NCBI GenBank assembly: GCA_012934845.2
Contig: WNNJ02003020.1
Location: 21,002-85,001 of the forward strand
DNA from: Pomphorhynchus laevis
Lineage: Eukaryota > Acanthocephala > Palaeacanthocephala > Echinorhynchida > Pomphorhynchidae
Length of the DNA: 64,000 bases
Reading direction: 5' to 3'
Shown here: piece by piece, positions 10,819-21,976 of the stretch
Layout of the letters: each line of letters opens with the position of its first letter
Position numbering within the stretch: the first letter of the stretch is position 1
Notes under the pieces: model-generated
What the model was told of the DNA's origin: nothing
What the model saw: the letters and a program-made list of their open reading frames with translations, nothing else
Database searches by the model: none
Made by a program: the position numbers and the translations under genes

Positions 10819-11372
10819 TTGAAATCACGCTTTTATTGGAAAGGATTGTCAATGTGGAGCTTTTTTTACGTCTCGCATGTCTTTTCATGTAAGAGTATGG
10901 GTTCCACTTTTATCCGACACAATGCCGTGGTAAATGCGTTCGCACAACTACTTGGATCCACATGTCATAATGTTATAAAAGAGCCTACGTTACGTCCAGT
11001 AACAGACGATATCCTATTTGAAAAGACAACAACGACAAGAGACAGAAATGCAAGAGCTGATATAAGCTGCTCTGAACTTTATGGGCACATTACGGAGAGA
11101 TCCTTCTTGGATATATCTATGTACAATTCACTTGCTCCGTCTTATGCTTGGTCTAGAAATGAATGTCCATTTGATTACCACGAGCGCAGAAAAGTCGCAA
11201 AGTACGAAGATCGAATCAGATTAGTCGAGAATGCAAATTTCTTGCCGATAATTATCTCAACGGTTGGAGGTTTTGGAAAGACAACTGATAAATTATTGAA
11301 ACGGATTGCCCAGAAAAACGTGAGAATAAAAATGACCAATATGCCCAAATTTTTCGCAGATCTCGGAATATG
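10819..11372 (+). pseudogene. C-terminal nuclease-like region of the RT element
   Basis: Contains FIRHNAVVNAF, RNARADISC, FLDISMYNSLAPSY and FLPIIISTVGGFGK. The ordered acidic residues (ARAD-I ... FLDIS) and the RHN-x-x-x-N start resemble a restriction-endonuclease-like (PD-(D/E)XK type) fold seen at the C-terminus of some site-specific LINEs. Assignment to that fold is inference. The last codon before the stop is near 11370. Confidence 0.55.
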
Positions 11373-11604
11373 ATATCCACTGTAATCGCGAAGACGGTTT
11401 CGATGACAATAAGGGAAAAATTATTTGTCAGACGACACTCATATACTTTACCCGTAGATATTAATACTACGAATAATTGATATAATGAAGAAACAACTTA
11501 GCGAGAGTAATTTCAAAGTCTAAACAAAAAACAATTTCACGGGATATGTTCGAGGATAACCCTCAATATGTAAATTTTATTATTAAAAATTATTATTATT
11601 TAAA

Positions 11605-12780
11605 AACATTTTGTTTGCTTAAATACACTTATATCATCACATTATCGAAACATAGATTACACATCTCTATATAATCTAGATCTTTTGCACAGTTTTGAAC
11701 ATATTCACATTCTTTAAAGCTTAAAAATAAGTTAACTATAATTGAACTACTATTACTTCCCATTGGAACACCTTTTATTTGTCTAAATATAGATGTCCCT
11801 ACTTTTAAATAAATTGGATTTATTAAAATATTTAAGGATTCTATGAATTCAATTTTATCCATATATTTATATTTACTTGATGGTTTAGTTTTTGTTAGAT
11901 AGGCGTTATAGTTATTATAACATATATATGTATATCTTTTCCGAATATAAGATTAATTAATTTTACTAACGCTTCTTTAATATCTACTAAATCTAGATTT
12001 GTATAAAGCGTACTAAAATCGTATGTATTTATATTTTGAAAATTTATTCCTTTTGTCTGTTCTAAAAATTCTTTTGTAGAATTAATACTGAAATAGTGTT
12101 TTATACCAGTATTAATTTCGATTACCTTGCAATATTTTTTAAAGTGTGCTTTAATTATTTTAAGTGTTTTATTCATATAAACAGAAAGTTGTTTTAATGT
12201 ACATTTAAAAGCACTACATATGAACCTAGGTTTTATTGGATTTTTATGTAATTTTGGATTCCAATATAATATAGGTATAGTTTTATTATTTGATTTAATT
12301 TTTATACCATCTTTATTCAACATTGAACAGTGACTTGTAATAATTGTTTTTAAACTTAAATCACTACGTTAATATGTTGAATTTACATTTAAATCATTAG
12401 AATTAACCTCTTTCATTAGTATATCATAATAAAGCTTCTTGCATATGAAGTCTAATTTTTTAGACGTTTTTATTAGTCCATTTATTTAATATATGTTTTC
12501 CAAATGTTTATCTTTGATGTATTTAAGCTTTTACTAATAATAAACTTATCATACTAAGCATTTAAGTCATTATATAACGAATTGTAAATTTTATTTCTAT
12601 TGTTATTATAATTTATTCTGTATTTATCCCCTTTTGATAGATAGCATTGTCCTTAATTCAATTCATTGTTTTCAATCAATTCTAGATTATCAGTGCATAT
12701 ATGTTTATTTATTTTATCAAAATTAAGTTTGTATATAAATTCAGTTTGTAAACTGAATTTGTATCAAATTCAGTTTCCAT
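11605..12780 (-). mobile_element. Naiad-like PLE fragment: RT fingers and palm
   Basis: The minus strand gives PILYWNPKLHKNPIKPRFI (the PLE lysine/histidine fingers motif, usually LPKIHK), then STLYTNLD (catalytic Asp block A), and the KGVPMG block (11750-11770) with IVNLFL. It is open in two overlapping frames (11895-12323 and 11629-11862). Sequence from 12330 to 12780 continues upstream of the RT in the same family but is eroded. This is the best view here of the RT N-terminal half. Confidence 0.85.
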
Positions 12781-13867
12781 CATGTTTCTAAGAAACAAAT
12801 TGATGAACAATGAAACAAAAAATGAAACTTCAATGAAACAAATTGACAAAAAATGTGAAAATTCTGTTGTTCGAACATTCTGTTAATTGAAAAAATAGAA
12901 TATTAAATTTTTAATATATAATATAATATTAAATTTTTTTATAATAAATAATTTATTTATTAGTCAATTCATAAAAATTGTTTTCTGTTTTAAATTTCAA
13001 TTTTAAATTATAACTTGTTATAAATTATACAAAATATTACATAACACTTATTTTTTTATTTAATTTTTTATTTTGATTTGAACGCTCATTCTCATAAATT
13101 GTATTTTATTTATTAGTTAATTCATAAAAAATGACTTTAATTATATAATTAATGTTTTAATTATATATTGCCTTACATTTATGATTTAATTGATATTTGG
13201 CATTATTTAATCTTAATTTTAACAATTTTTTAAACATTTAGTTTTTAAATTTAATAATTATATAATATTCAGTGATACATAATACTGATCGCGTAATATT
13301 AATATTAATTAATTAATATTCAATATTATATAATTATACAAGCATATAATTATATGATTATTTAATATTATTTAATTATTTGTTATTTTATTATTTTATT
13401 TATAATTATTTTTTATTTACAAATAACTTAATATTTTGTATTTATCAAATTAAATACAATGAGTCAATGAGTGCTTTTACTAGGATATTTACTTTTATTT
13501 TTACAAAAAATAAAGTAAAGATATAAAGTTTGCTTACAATTGAACTCAAGAGATTAGTCAATCGTAATTTATAAAAATTATGAGGCTAGATTTAAAAATA
13601 AATGTAATCTTTACAAAATTATCTCGATTTTGTATTTAAAAGAGATACCCTACAATCTAAATATTTTTGGAAAACGATCAAAGAAGAGCTCTAAAGTCAC
13701 TATTTGTTTATATGGGACAACAGGGACAACAGGAGAAATAACAATAACTGAAGACCGCAATTCACTGACATTTCTAGTATGTATTTTATATATTAATTTA
13801 TATTAATATATAATATATATAATATAAATATTAATATAATATATTAATCAATGTTTGTAAAATTGTT
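12781..13867. other. Very AT-rich region, no gene
   Basis: Runs of A/T with local TATTAA repeats (13790-13850). 13080-13145 resembles the Naiad-like 3' tail ('TTATTTATTAGTTAATTCA'). Nothing coding. Confidence 0.6.
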
Positions 13868-14319
13868 GATTTATCAGTAAGATGTCGATTTATCCGATTA
13901 ATAGTGAGCACATTTATCCAGAAAGCCTTATTCTTAACAAAACCAATATTAATGATAAAGAAGGTGTATATCTAGATATGAACATTAAATTAACATTAAC
14001 TAAAACTACTATTAATTTATATCGTAAAGATGACATATTTAAATTTACAAGAAACATATTTTTGCATGATCATTTATGCATACCATATAATATAAAATAT
14101 AATACATTAAATAATGAAATTTTAAGAATTGCAACAATATGTAATGATATTGGCTTTCTTCAAAATCATTTAAATAATTTAATAGATACATATTTTAAAC
14201 TAGGTTACTATAAAAATAACATCAAGCAGAAAATAGTAAAATATATAAATCAACACAATAATATAAAGAATAAATTTAAACTCTTAAGTGGCAAATTTTT
14301 ATGGATGGATAATAAATAA
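13868..14319 (+). pseudogene. Naiad-like RT C-terminal part (PLE)
   Basis: Open from 13882 to the stop at 14317-14319. It begins just after the YIDD region and includes GVYLDMNIKLTLTKTTINLY (the PLE 'FLD' block after the catalytic site), RKDDIFKFTRN and the terminal KFLWMDNK. The same terminus and stop recur at 18649, 22078, 54360 and 63600, so it is the true end of the protein. No GIY-YIG domain follows, unlike classical PLEs. Confidence 0.85.
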
Positions 14320-14795
14320 TATACTTTGTATTAGAATAAGATACTGGATATTTTTATCAGAGGAATTACATCATTAGCATGTATTTGGCGCGCTGCTATG
14401 TTGGGTAGAGGAGTTAGGGGCTGAAACCTGATAGCATAGCAGTTCCTCCTGATGACCTCTAATTATTATTCTGATACAACGTCTGTTATTTATTAGTTAA
14501 TTCATAAAAATGACGTTCATTTTAAACTTCATTTTAATTGATTAAAATGAAGTTTAATAATAAGTTTAATAATAAGTGAAGTAAAATGAAGATAAAATGA
14601 AGTTTAATAAAATGAAGTTTAATAATAAGTTCATTTTAAAATCAAGTTAAACTTCATTTAACTTGATTTTAATTATAGAAAATCTAAAAACAATTATTAA
14701 TTTTATTATTTTATTATTACTTTTTGATTTAGCATCATTATGTTTTGTTTAGTTTATAATTATATACAATACGTAGACTCAGTTATCTGATTTGA
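14320..14795 (+). mobile_element. Naiad-like PLE 3' untranslated region
   Basis: Starts right after the stop. It holds the structured motif at 14386-14461, then TATTCTGATACAACGTCTG, an AT-rich tail with small local duplications (TGAAGTTTAATAATAAGT) and ends near ACGTAGACTCAGTTATCTGA. Confidence 0.8.
14386..14461 (+). ncRNA. Structured 3' motif of the Naiad-like PLE
   Basis: GAGTTAGGGG pairs with CCTCTAATTA (one end mismatch) and encloses TGAAAC, the hairpin CTGATAGCATAGCAG and TTCCTCCTGATGA. CTGCTATG upstream can alternatively pair with CATAGCAG. The same element occurs at 18509, 21667, 54511, 57796, 63028 and 63669. Confidence 0.6.
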
Positions 14796-15188
14796 TTTGT
14801 TAACATCGATTGTGAGGCGAATCACTACAAACAAATGATAGAAGACGTCAGCGAAGTGTTATTTGATAACTCGAAGATGGGCAATTGAAATGAGGTCGAC
14901 CTCCATATATTTCGTCTTTCTGGTCACAAAATAATTTTTATTTAAACGGTATTCACTGTAAACGTTCTTGGTGATTACGAACATGCTTTGTCGAAGCATT
15001 TAATAAATTTAAAAAATTCAATATTAAGGATACACAAACGGTCAGGAACTTAGAAGTTCACAATAACTTTTGCTAAGAATTCGTTGGATATAGTAAGAAA
15101 CTTAAAATGACATTTTAAGAATCAGAATCGTTTTAATGTTACTGATCATTAACTTAACCACCAATAATTTTACAATTATGATTTACAG
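14796..15188. other. No recognised gene
   Basis: A short open stretch near 14806-14888 (+) reads NIDCEANHYKQMIEDVSEVL then a stop; I cannot place it. It may be an eroded exon or a transposon remnant. Confidence 0.35.
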
Positions 15189-15301
15189 TGTCGTTCAATT
15201 GGGGATTTGATATTCATGAGTCTCCGCTATTTGAAAATTGGAAGCCTTGTGGATATAGAGAAAATTACTATAAATCAGCAATTAACAAGACAACACTGCA
15301 T
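15189..15301 (+). CDS. Candidate internal host exon, 113 bp
   Basis: A strong acceptor (tttacAG) and donor (GTAAGC) flank 113 bp. One frame reads SFNWGFDIHESPLFENWKPC, then GYRENYYKSAINKTTLH, ending in phase 0, with protein-like composition (W, C, N, Y). A second frame is also open, which weakens the call. No neighbouring exon was found because both sides are repeats. Family not recognised. Confidence 0.4.
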
Positions 15302-15829
15302 GTAAGCAACTAAGCTGTTTTCCTAAAAATTTGACTGATTATATTTCCCATTAATTCATCCTATTAAGTTTTTCTAAAGATAAAGTTATGAACCATTTGG
15401 TGAATAACTTTTACAAAATCTGCACAAATTCTACGTCCTTGGTAATCGTTCAAAACTTTATCATTGTATAAATTTATAAATTTGTAATTCACCATCACCG
15501 ATCATTGAATCGGTGATGGTGAATCTTTAATAGACTTTCATCTATTTTAGTCAATTTTGCAAGACCACACAAGTGATTTCTCATCAGAAATCAGTTACGA
15601 AGCTGACTTCACCTTGTGATTTCTTAAGAGTATATATTTAGTTATAATATAACCAAATATAACATCAATGTTGTTTCTAATTGAAACTGGCTTCGATTAA
15701 CGAACTGCATGCTCCATGTCACTTTTAGACAACCACTTCATCATTGAAATGATGTAGTACTCAATCATTAGTAGAATGAAGTACCCTCTCGTCGTTTCAG
15801 TTGCCTGTATTTCAGTTGCTAGGATTATC
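15302..15829. other. No gene seen
   Basis: AT-rich intron-like or intergenic DNA. A small inverted repeat at 15495-15525 (ATTCACCATCACCGAT / ATCGGTGATGGTGAAT) can form a hairpin. Confidence 0.55.
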
Positions 15830-16760
15830 AGATTTCACACAGCATATGAAACCTCCCATCATGATCCCGAAAAACTTCATTGTTCCAGATTCCCTCCATA
15901 ACAATGCAGTTGAGACCATGCAGTTCTGATGAATCTGTGTTCATTCCGACCCATGTAACATTTCTCCGCTGAACTGAATGCCGAGACGAAATGCAATCGC
16001 TATAGCAAAAGCTTTTTCGTTGATCCTAGTTCCAACAGCTGAAATGGGCAGCGCCGTCAGAAACGTCCCAGATTATTTTCCAGCTACGCCTAGCAAATGC
16101 GCACGACTTTTAGCAGTTTCTGCAGTAGTAAGGAGAGACTTCATGATCAACATGGGCAAGGGACGAGACCAACGTTTTTGAACATGAGCTTCCGATAGTG
16201 TATACTCTCCAACAATTCGGTCAAGTGTGTCACTCGTGAAATGTAAGTCGTACTGTTTATCCCGCTAAGACTCCCGAGTCCAGCCCGAGTAAGGGCTCTA
16301 TCAAATTCGACGTTTCAGCAAGAGACGATAGGTAGACGGCAATAACGACTGTCTTGATTAGAAAAATTTCGAGCCCTCCAAGATATACCGGTAGTGTTGC
16401 TTGGGTCCATTCCTTATCACTGATGTTCAGATTAAGTAAACTGCACAGAGATTCGCGTAGGGCTTCGTCGTATGATTGCAACGAAGACCTATAATCGAAA
16501 CGAGGTGCACTGTGTAATAAATGAGAAATTCTAGCTATGTGGAAGCTGCTTCTTAACAGGAAAACGGCATTCTATTTCGCGAGTCTCTTTAAACGACGAG
16601 CTATATTCTCAATATTCGGAATATACTCGGAAAACACTCTTTCAACAGCTAAAGAACTCCTAATCGGCTGCCTATGGTAAGCGCATCGTTAGAGTTAAAA
16701 AATGGCATCCTGCAAAAATCGGATATTTGACCGAATAGCTATTTGACATCGGCTATATGC
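15830..16760 (-). mobile_element. LINE-type RT element, C-terminal fragment
   Basis: The minus strand reads LLRSSFHIARISHLLHSAPR, then QSYDEALRESLCSLLNLNIS, WTQATLPVYLGGLEI (16257-16481), and then QKRWSRPLPMLIMKSLLTTA followed by ALPISAVGTRINEKAFAIAI (15978-16200, minus). These are the post-RT motifs of a widespread insect RT family (SLPVRxGGLGI; QRxWDxPL...; ALPxSxxGxRxxDexxRVAVGLRLG), related to the element at 8.4-11.4 kb. Frame breaks separate the pieces and the RT itself is missing. Confidence 0.7.
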
Positions 16761-16879
16761 CAAGAGGGAACTATCCATTGGATAATACCCTCTGGGTATG
16801 CATATTATAGATTGTTTAGTGTGAGATCATGAAGATCGATTGAAATCGGGATTGGTGATTATCATGGATGCTTAATTAT

Positions 16880-17215
16880 TTATTGAATATTTGCTAGTTC
16901 ACAAACAGTGACTTTGGCATTAAAAACAAGCTTCAGAATCCTTCTTTCATGACTTCCCATTGCATTTACCTTTACTAATGGCACCATTGCCACATCCGTT
17001 TTCGTTTCGCATGCTTTCTGCCACATTTTGGTAGCCTCGGGCTCATCATAGGGCTGACTACCAACTCTTCTCCTTTCGAAATTTGACTCATCTGAGATTC
17101 GAGCTGTCGCTCTTCATACTTGGCTTTCGCTCTTGACTGCTATGCTACGAATTCAGGATTATCAGATTTCACACAGCATATGAAACCTTTCATTATGATC
17201 TCTAGAAACTGCATT
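16880..17215 (-). pseudogene. Unrecognised ORF remnant
   Basis: The minus strand, after GFICCVKSDNPEF, reads RAKAKYEERQLESQMSQISK and, in a shifted frame, EPEATKMWQKACETKTDVAM followed by VPLVKVNAMGSHERRI...ELANIQ and a stop. Protein-like, but I do not know the family. The start of this segment (17150-17215) is repeated at 15822-15900, both encoding GFICCVKSDNP, so it belongs to, or was duplicated with, the neighbouring LINE fragment. Confidence 0.4.
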
Positions 17216-17271
17216 ATCCGAGATGTCCTATGACATGCTTATAATAGATTGTTTAGTATGAGGTAGTCAGC

Positions 17272-17321
17272 CTCTGATAAGCCTGGGATATCAATATGTG
17301 GTAGAAAGCGGGCGAAACGAA
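17272..17321 (+). ncRNA. Hammerhead-like motif at a PLE fragment
   Basis: CTGATAA followed by GCCTG, an 18-base loop-like spacer, CGGGC and GAAACG. GCCTG and CGGGC pair (one G-T), giving the order CTGANNA - stem - GAAA of a hammerhead core, with the conserved G of CTGANGA replaced by A. Inference only. Confidence 0.35.
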
Positions 17322-17605
17322 ACGGCTTTGGCAATAGTGCCGTTATAGAATTTTTAAGGGGATTGTTATTATCAAATAGCTGGACAGAAATGGATATGCC
17401 GATAGCACCTACGTACGCGGATCTATTCATTATACAATTTGAGATTAAGTTGCTTTCAGATTCTTATGTAAAACCAGTATTTTATTGTCGATATATCGAC
17501 GACATCGTTTTGCTATTCCCTGACGACATAACAAGTTTAGCTGAATTTCAGAGAATAATTAATTCAGGTATTCTCAAACTAACATATCAAACGTCATTAT
17601 CTTAG
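17322..17605 (+). mobile_element. PLE RT fragment (classical type)
   Basis: Reads MDMPIAPTYADLFIIQFE, then FYCRYIDDIVLLFPDD, i.e. the palm block (MG-x-P-x-AP-x-x-ADLF) and the catalytic YIDD, then a truncated C-terminal part ending at 17605. The first Gly of the block reads as Asp-Met. It is broken and lacks fingers and the GIY-YIG domain. Confidence 0.7.
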
Positions 17606-18489
17606 ATGTAGTTGATATCATCATCATCTTATAATTCTAAAAAACTTTTAGATTATTTAGATTAAAATGCTAAAAAGATCACTTACGATCTGAATTAAGT
17701 TGTGATTCGATAACCGTATGGATTAACTACATTTATATGATTTTCATCCAGAATTGGCACTTTGAAAACTAAAATCACTTTCAAAATTTACTATACATTT
17801 ACTATCTTATACGTTTACTATACATTTAATTAAAACATTTAGTACTAAAAGCTTTCAAAATTAAAATTAAAGTTCAATTAGATTTAAAATTTAAAATTTA
17901 TTTTGTTTCCTTAGCTTTAACTGTAAAAGATTCATTACTCACAAGGGTAAAATAGGAGCTACAAGTTCTTTTATTGTACCGGCTTATGTCATTTCATCTG
18001 ATTCCGTCAACAACGAAGGTAAATTTGATTAGTAGAATATTTAGTTTAATTATTTCTGATTGAAAAGAATCATTTCGCAGTTAACTTATTCATCTTTCAG
18101 GTTTAAGCTTAAATTTCTAATACCTTTTAATGTTCAATTTATAATTTTCGTTAAATTAATTATTTTTATTAGTGTATTTTTAATTTTCAAATAATATACA
18201 AAGTATATTATTTACTATTCATATAAATTTTTATTTAAGAGTTTAAATTTAATTTCAAGAAAATATTGTGTTGACTAATAGATCGTATTTTTGTAAATTT
18301 GCGACATATTGTCATTATCAATCATCAGAAAAAAAACAAATTTATAAACAAATAATTAATAATATAATTTATAATTTATAAACAAATATATAAATTTATA
18401 TTATATGAATTTCAAACTAGTAAAAAATGTATCTTTAAAGTAGTTTGTACATAGAATAGCAAGTTAAGTGGTTGAAAAGAATCAAATCA
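17606..18489. other. AT-rich, no gene
   Basis: Only short fragments: 18185-18290 resembles the Naiad-like junction around the RT stop in minus orientation. An exon-like GTTTAAGCTTAAATTTC is not supported by an ORF. Confidence 0.5.
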
Positions 18490-18965
18490 TCTAACTGAGT
18501 CTACTTAGTGATCATCAGGAGGAACTGCTATGCTATCAGGTTTCGGCCCCTAACTCCTCTACCCAACATAGCAGCGGGGCCAAATACATGCTAATGATGT
18601 ATTTCCTCTGAAATAACTATCTAGTATCTTATTCTAATACAAAGTATATTATTTATTATCCATACATAAAAATTTGGCACTTAAGAGTTTAAATTTATTC
18701 TTTATATTATTGTGTTGATTTATATATTTTACTATTTTCTGCTTGATGTTATTTTTATAGTAACCTAGTTTAAAATATGTATCTATTAAATTATTTAAAT
18801 GATTTTGAAGAAAGCCGGTATCATTACATATTGTTGCAATTCTTAAAATTTCATTATTTAATGTATTATATTTTATATTATATGGTATGCATGAATGCTC
18901 ATGCAAAATATGTTTCTTGTAAATTTAAATATGTCATCTTTACGATATAAATTAAAATACATCAA
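18490..18965 (-). mobile_element. Naiad-like PLE fragment: RT C-terminus plus 3' motif
   Basis: Minus strand: the RT C-terminus is open over 18906-18649, ending in the KFLCMDNK variant of the family terminus, then the structured motif at 18509-18583. The tail is cut near 18490, at TTAGTGATCATC, right after the GACTCAGTTAG end sequence, so the long AT tail of other copies is missing between motif and end. Confidence 0.85.
18509..18583 (-). ncRNA. Structured 3' motif of the Naiad-like PLE
   Basis: Minus-strand copy of the motif at 14386: CTGCTATG, GAGTTAGGGG, CGAAAC, hairpin CTGATAGCATAGCAG, CTGATGA. The outer partner strand (CCTCTAATTC) has been lost by truncation just downstream. Confidence 0.55.
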
Positions 18966-18989
18966 ATAGAACGTCTGCGTTATCTACTT

Positions 18990-19905
18990 ACTGCTAATGG
19001 CGTATTTCCTCTGATGAAATTTGATCAATTAGTATCTTATTCTTATACAAGTATAAGCTACTATTTTCATCCATAAAAGTTACCGTTTAAAAATTTAAAT
19101 TGAATGATTTAAATGTTGATTTGTCAAAAAAATAAAAAATTTTCCGCTAATGATTTTAAATTTATTTTTAATATTATTGTGTTGATTTATATATTTTACT
19201 ATTTTCTGTTTAATGGTATTTTTATAGTAACCTAGTTTAAAATATGCATCTATTAAATTATTTAAATGATTTTGAAGAAAGCCAATATCATTACATATTG
19301 TTGCAATTCTTAAAATTTCATTATTTAATGTATTATATTTTATATTATATGGTATGCATGAATGCTCATGCAAAAATATGTTTCTTGTAAATTTAAATAT
19401 GTCATCTTTACGATATAAATTAATAATAGTTTTAATTGATGTTAATTCAATTTTCATATCTAGATATACACCTTCTTTATCATTAATATTGGTTTTGTTA
19501 AGAATATGGCTTTCTGGGTAAATTTGTTCGCTAATTGAATAAAAATTATAAGAATTTAATACACATACATCATCAATGTATCGAAACATATATTTCATAT
19601 ATTTATATTGTTTAGATTTAGTTTTTACATAGTTATGAACAAATTCATATTCTATAAAGCTTAAAAACCAAGTCAGCTATAATTGGGCTACTATTACCAC
19701 CGTTTGGAACACCTTTTACTTGTCTAAATATAGATGTCCCTACTTTTAAATAATTTTGATTTATCAAAATATTTAAGGATTCTATTAATTCAATTTTATC
19801 CATATATTTATATTTATTTGATGGTTTAAGTTTTGTTAGATAGGCGTTATAATTATTATAACATATATTTAATATATTTTATGGTATAATTGATGTTAAT
19901 TTTAT
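18990..19905 (-). mobile_element. Naiad-like PLE fragment: RT palm and C-terminus
   Basis: Minus strand, open 19598-19095: MKYMFRYIDDVCV (catalytic YIDD), VYLDMKIELTSIKTIINLYR, RDD/KDDIFKFTRN. The terminal residues differ from other copies. 19640-19860 continues upstream with the palm block in a shifted frame. It lies head-to-tail with the preceding fragment on the same strand. Confidence 0.85.
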
Positions 19906-20949
19906 GTCTTAATTTATATAATTTAACTTAATATTTCTAAAATTTTTTGATCTAGATAATGTTTTTTGAATTATATTCTTTAAACTATTTGAATTTATTA
20001 CAGCTTCCGATATTATTCAAATCAAACCAGCTAAAGTTTAGTTCTAGAAAGCATTACTAGTTTATTTTAATATGGTTTCGCTCGAATTTATTTTAATATG
20101 GTTTTCATTATAGAAAAATTAATCGTGTCGGCTTTTCATCAATTATCATAGCATAAAATGACGATTACAGTTTTTAAATTTTTTCATTTAAATTAAATAA
20201 TTTTAAATTAAATATAATTTTTATATAAATTATAAATTTATTAAATTAAATTATAAATTTATAATTTATTTTAATATTTTAATTAATTTTTTATTCTTAA
20301 AAATAATACATTAAAAAACATCAATAAGAATGTTATTGAAGCTTATTGATTAAGATTAATTAATTTAATTAAAATTTGACTAATGGGCAGACCCATGCCT
20401 TTGTTTTAGATGTTCTTAATCCAAATGCTAAGACAAAAATTATCCCAGAGAGATTAAATTCGCTCACAAATTCATGTAAGTTTATTGTCGTCAATACCTT
20501 TATACTATTTATTTCTTTGATATTACTTAATACTGGGAAAATATCGTTTGATATTTTCCCATTATTATATTTTATTAATATATTTCTATGGTGAAATACT
20601 TGAAAAAAATCAAAGAAACATCATGTATGTGATGTCTATGATCTTTCTATGATCATAGCCAATGCCGTATAGTTTGTGCTGTGATCACATGAGCGTTTAA
20701 TGATAGCAGATATTTAAATAGCATTGTAATAAATTTAAAAAATATATATATTTTTTTTTATTTTTTATAAATATTTATAAAAATTAACAATTTTTTTCTT
20801 TGATTGGTAAATTATACTAAAAGCTGATTAAAAGTTGAAATTTGATTTGCTTGCTTTTCCACATTTTGATAGTTATATATTTTATTAATAAAATAATATT
20901 TTATTTTAATAAAAAAATTAATAAATATTAACAAAATATTAATAAATAT
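19906..20949. other. AT-rich, no recognised gene
   Basis: An open stretch at 20376-20594 (+) has no known family. The rest is simple AT-rich DNA. Confidence 0.5.
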
Positions 20950-21325
20950 TAATTACTTTTAGTATTTTAAAAACCCGATATTTATTTAATAACTATTTTG
21001 GAATTGTAGTTTGTAGTTTATATTACTGTTTTTAATCAATTAATTTTATTTTGAATATTGTTTCTTTTGTCATTGTTATTGTTTATGTGTTTCATCCCTG
21101 TAGTTTATTGTTCATGATTATCGAAGTGATTGAAACTACAACGATTCTATAACTACAACGATTCTATAATTTATAAATATTTATAAATATTTATGATACT
21201 GCTAGAGGAGAGTGATGTTATTTACCTCTTTGTCACTAATCGCGATATACAAAAACAATTAATTGTAATTAACTACAAACTACAGTTCCAAAATATTTAT
21301 TATTAAATCAAAATCGGGTTTAAAT
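20950..21325. repeat. MITE-like foldback element, about 375 bp
   Basis: The left end (20955-21030, AAAACCCGATATTTATTTAA ... GTAGTTTGTAGTT) recurs in inverted orientation at 21262-21325. A third, diverged inverted-orientation copy of the end is at 23105-23185. The interior holds GATTCTATAACTACAACGATTCTATAA-type small repeats and no ORF. Long inverted ends and no coding capacity suggest a non-autonomous DNA transposon. Confidence 0.55.
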
Positions 21326-21339
21326 CGGGTTAAATTTAT

Positions 21340-21482
21340 ATCAAAATTTTTTCATTAATATTGGTTTTATTAAGAATAAGGCTTTATGGATAAATTTGTT
21401 CACTAATTGAATAAAAATTATTAGAATTAAATACACATATATCATCAATGTATCGAAACATATATTTCATATCTTTATATTG
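21340..21482 (-). mobile_element. Naiad-like PLE fragment (YIDD region)
   Basis: Minus strand carries the RYIDD / SNNFYS coding block like 22480-22570, then breaks off at 21482 where a 3' tail of another copy begins. Confidence 0.75.
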
Positions 21483-21484
21483 CA

Positions 21485-21976
21485 AATTTAAAATAATGGA
21501 AAATAAAAGTTAAATAGTTAAATAATAAAAAACTAATTAATAATAAATAATTGTTATAAGATTTTATATTATTTATATCAAGATGAATTATAAACTGAAA
21601 TTAAAAATAAAAATCAATTTTTATAAACTGACTAATAAATAACAGACGTTATACCAGAATAAGGATTAGAGGTCATCAGTAGGAACTGCTATGCTATCAT
21701 GTTTCGGCCCCTATTCCTCAACCCAACATAGCAGCGGGGCCAAATACATGCTAATGATGTATTTTCTTAGATGAAATTTGCTTATATAGTATCCTAAAAA
21801 TAATACCAAATATATTATTTATTATCCATCCGTAAAAAATTTCCGCTAATGATTTCAAATTTATTTTTAATATTATTGTGTTGATTTATATATTTTACTA
21901 TTTTCTGCTTGATGTTTTTTTAGAGTAACCTAGTTTAAAATATGCATCTATTAAATTATTTAAATGATTTTGAGAA
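21485..21976 (-). mobile_element. Naiad-like PLE fragment: RT C-terminus plus 3' region
   Basis: Minus strand: RT C-terminal coding with internal damage (21830-21976), the structured motif (21667-21744) and the AT-rich tail (21485-21660). Its coding part stops abruptly at 21976 where the next copy's 3' motif starts, a head-to-tail junction. Confidence 0.8.
21667..21744 (-). ncRNA. Structured 3' motif, variant with paired changes
   Basis: Minus strand: GGAATAGGGG pairs with CCTCTAATCC. Relative to the common form, the second pair A-T has become G-C and the third pair G-T has become A-T, so the stem is kept. Confidence 0.6.

Larger units (their letters stand above)
8360..11372 (+). mobile_element. 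RT element with Cys-rich N-terminus and C-terminal nuclease-like region
   Basis: A single degenerate element in + orientation. In order: a Cys-rich segment (8390-8500), a pre-RT region (8936-9430), an RT (9364-10100), a post-RT region (10163-10642) and a C-terminal region (10819-11372). The order matches a class of animal RT proteins I know from invertebrate genomes, in which a CNC..RCxRC..N-terminal motif precedes an RT with LIPVDKDPGVRPIGIGEVLRR and YADD. I cannot give the clade name with confidence. Several frame breaks and stops interrupt it, so it is a pseudogene. I see no terminal repeats and no poly-A tail at about 11400-11580. Confidence 0.75.

Noticed and set aside
20376-20594. 72-aa open frame on the + strand
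   Set aside because: No recognisable motif, no splice context, AT-rich surroundings; expected by chance.
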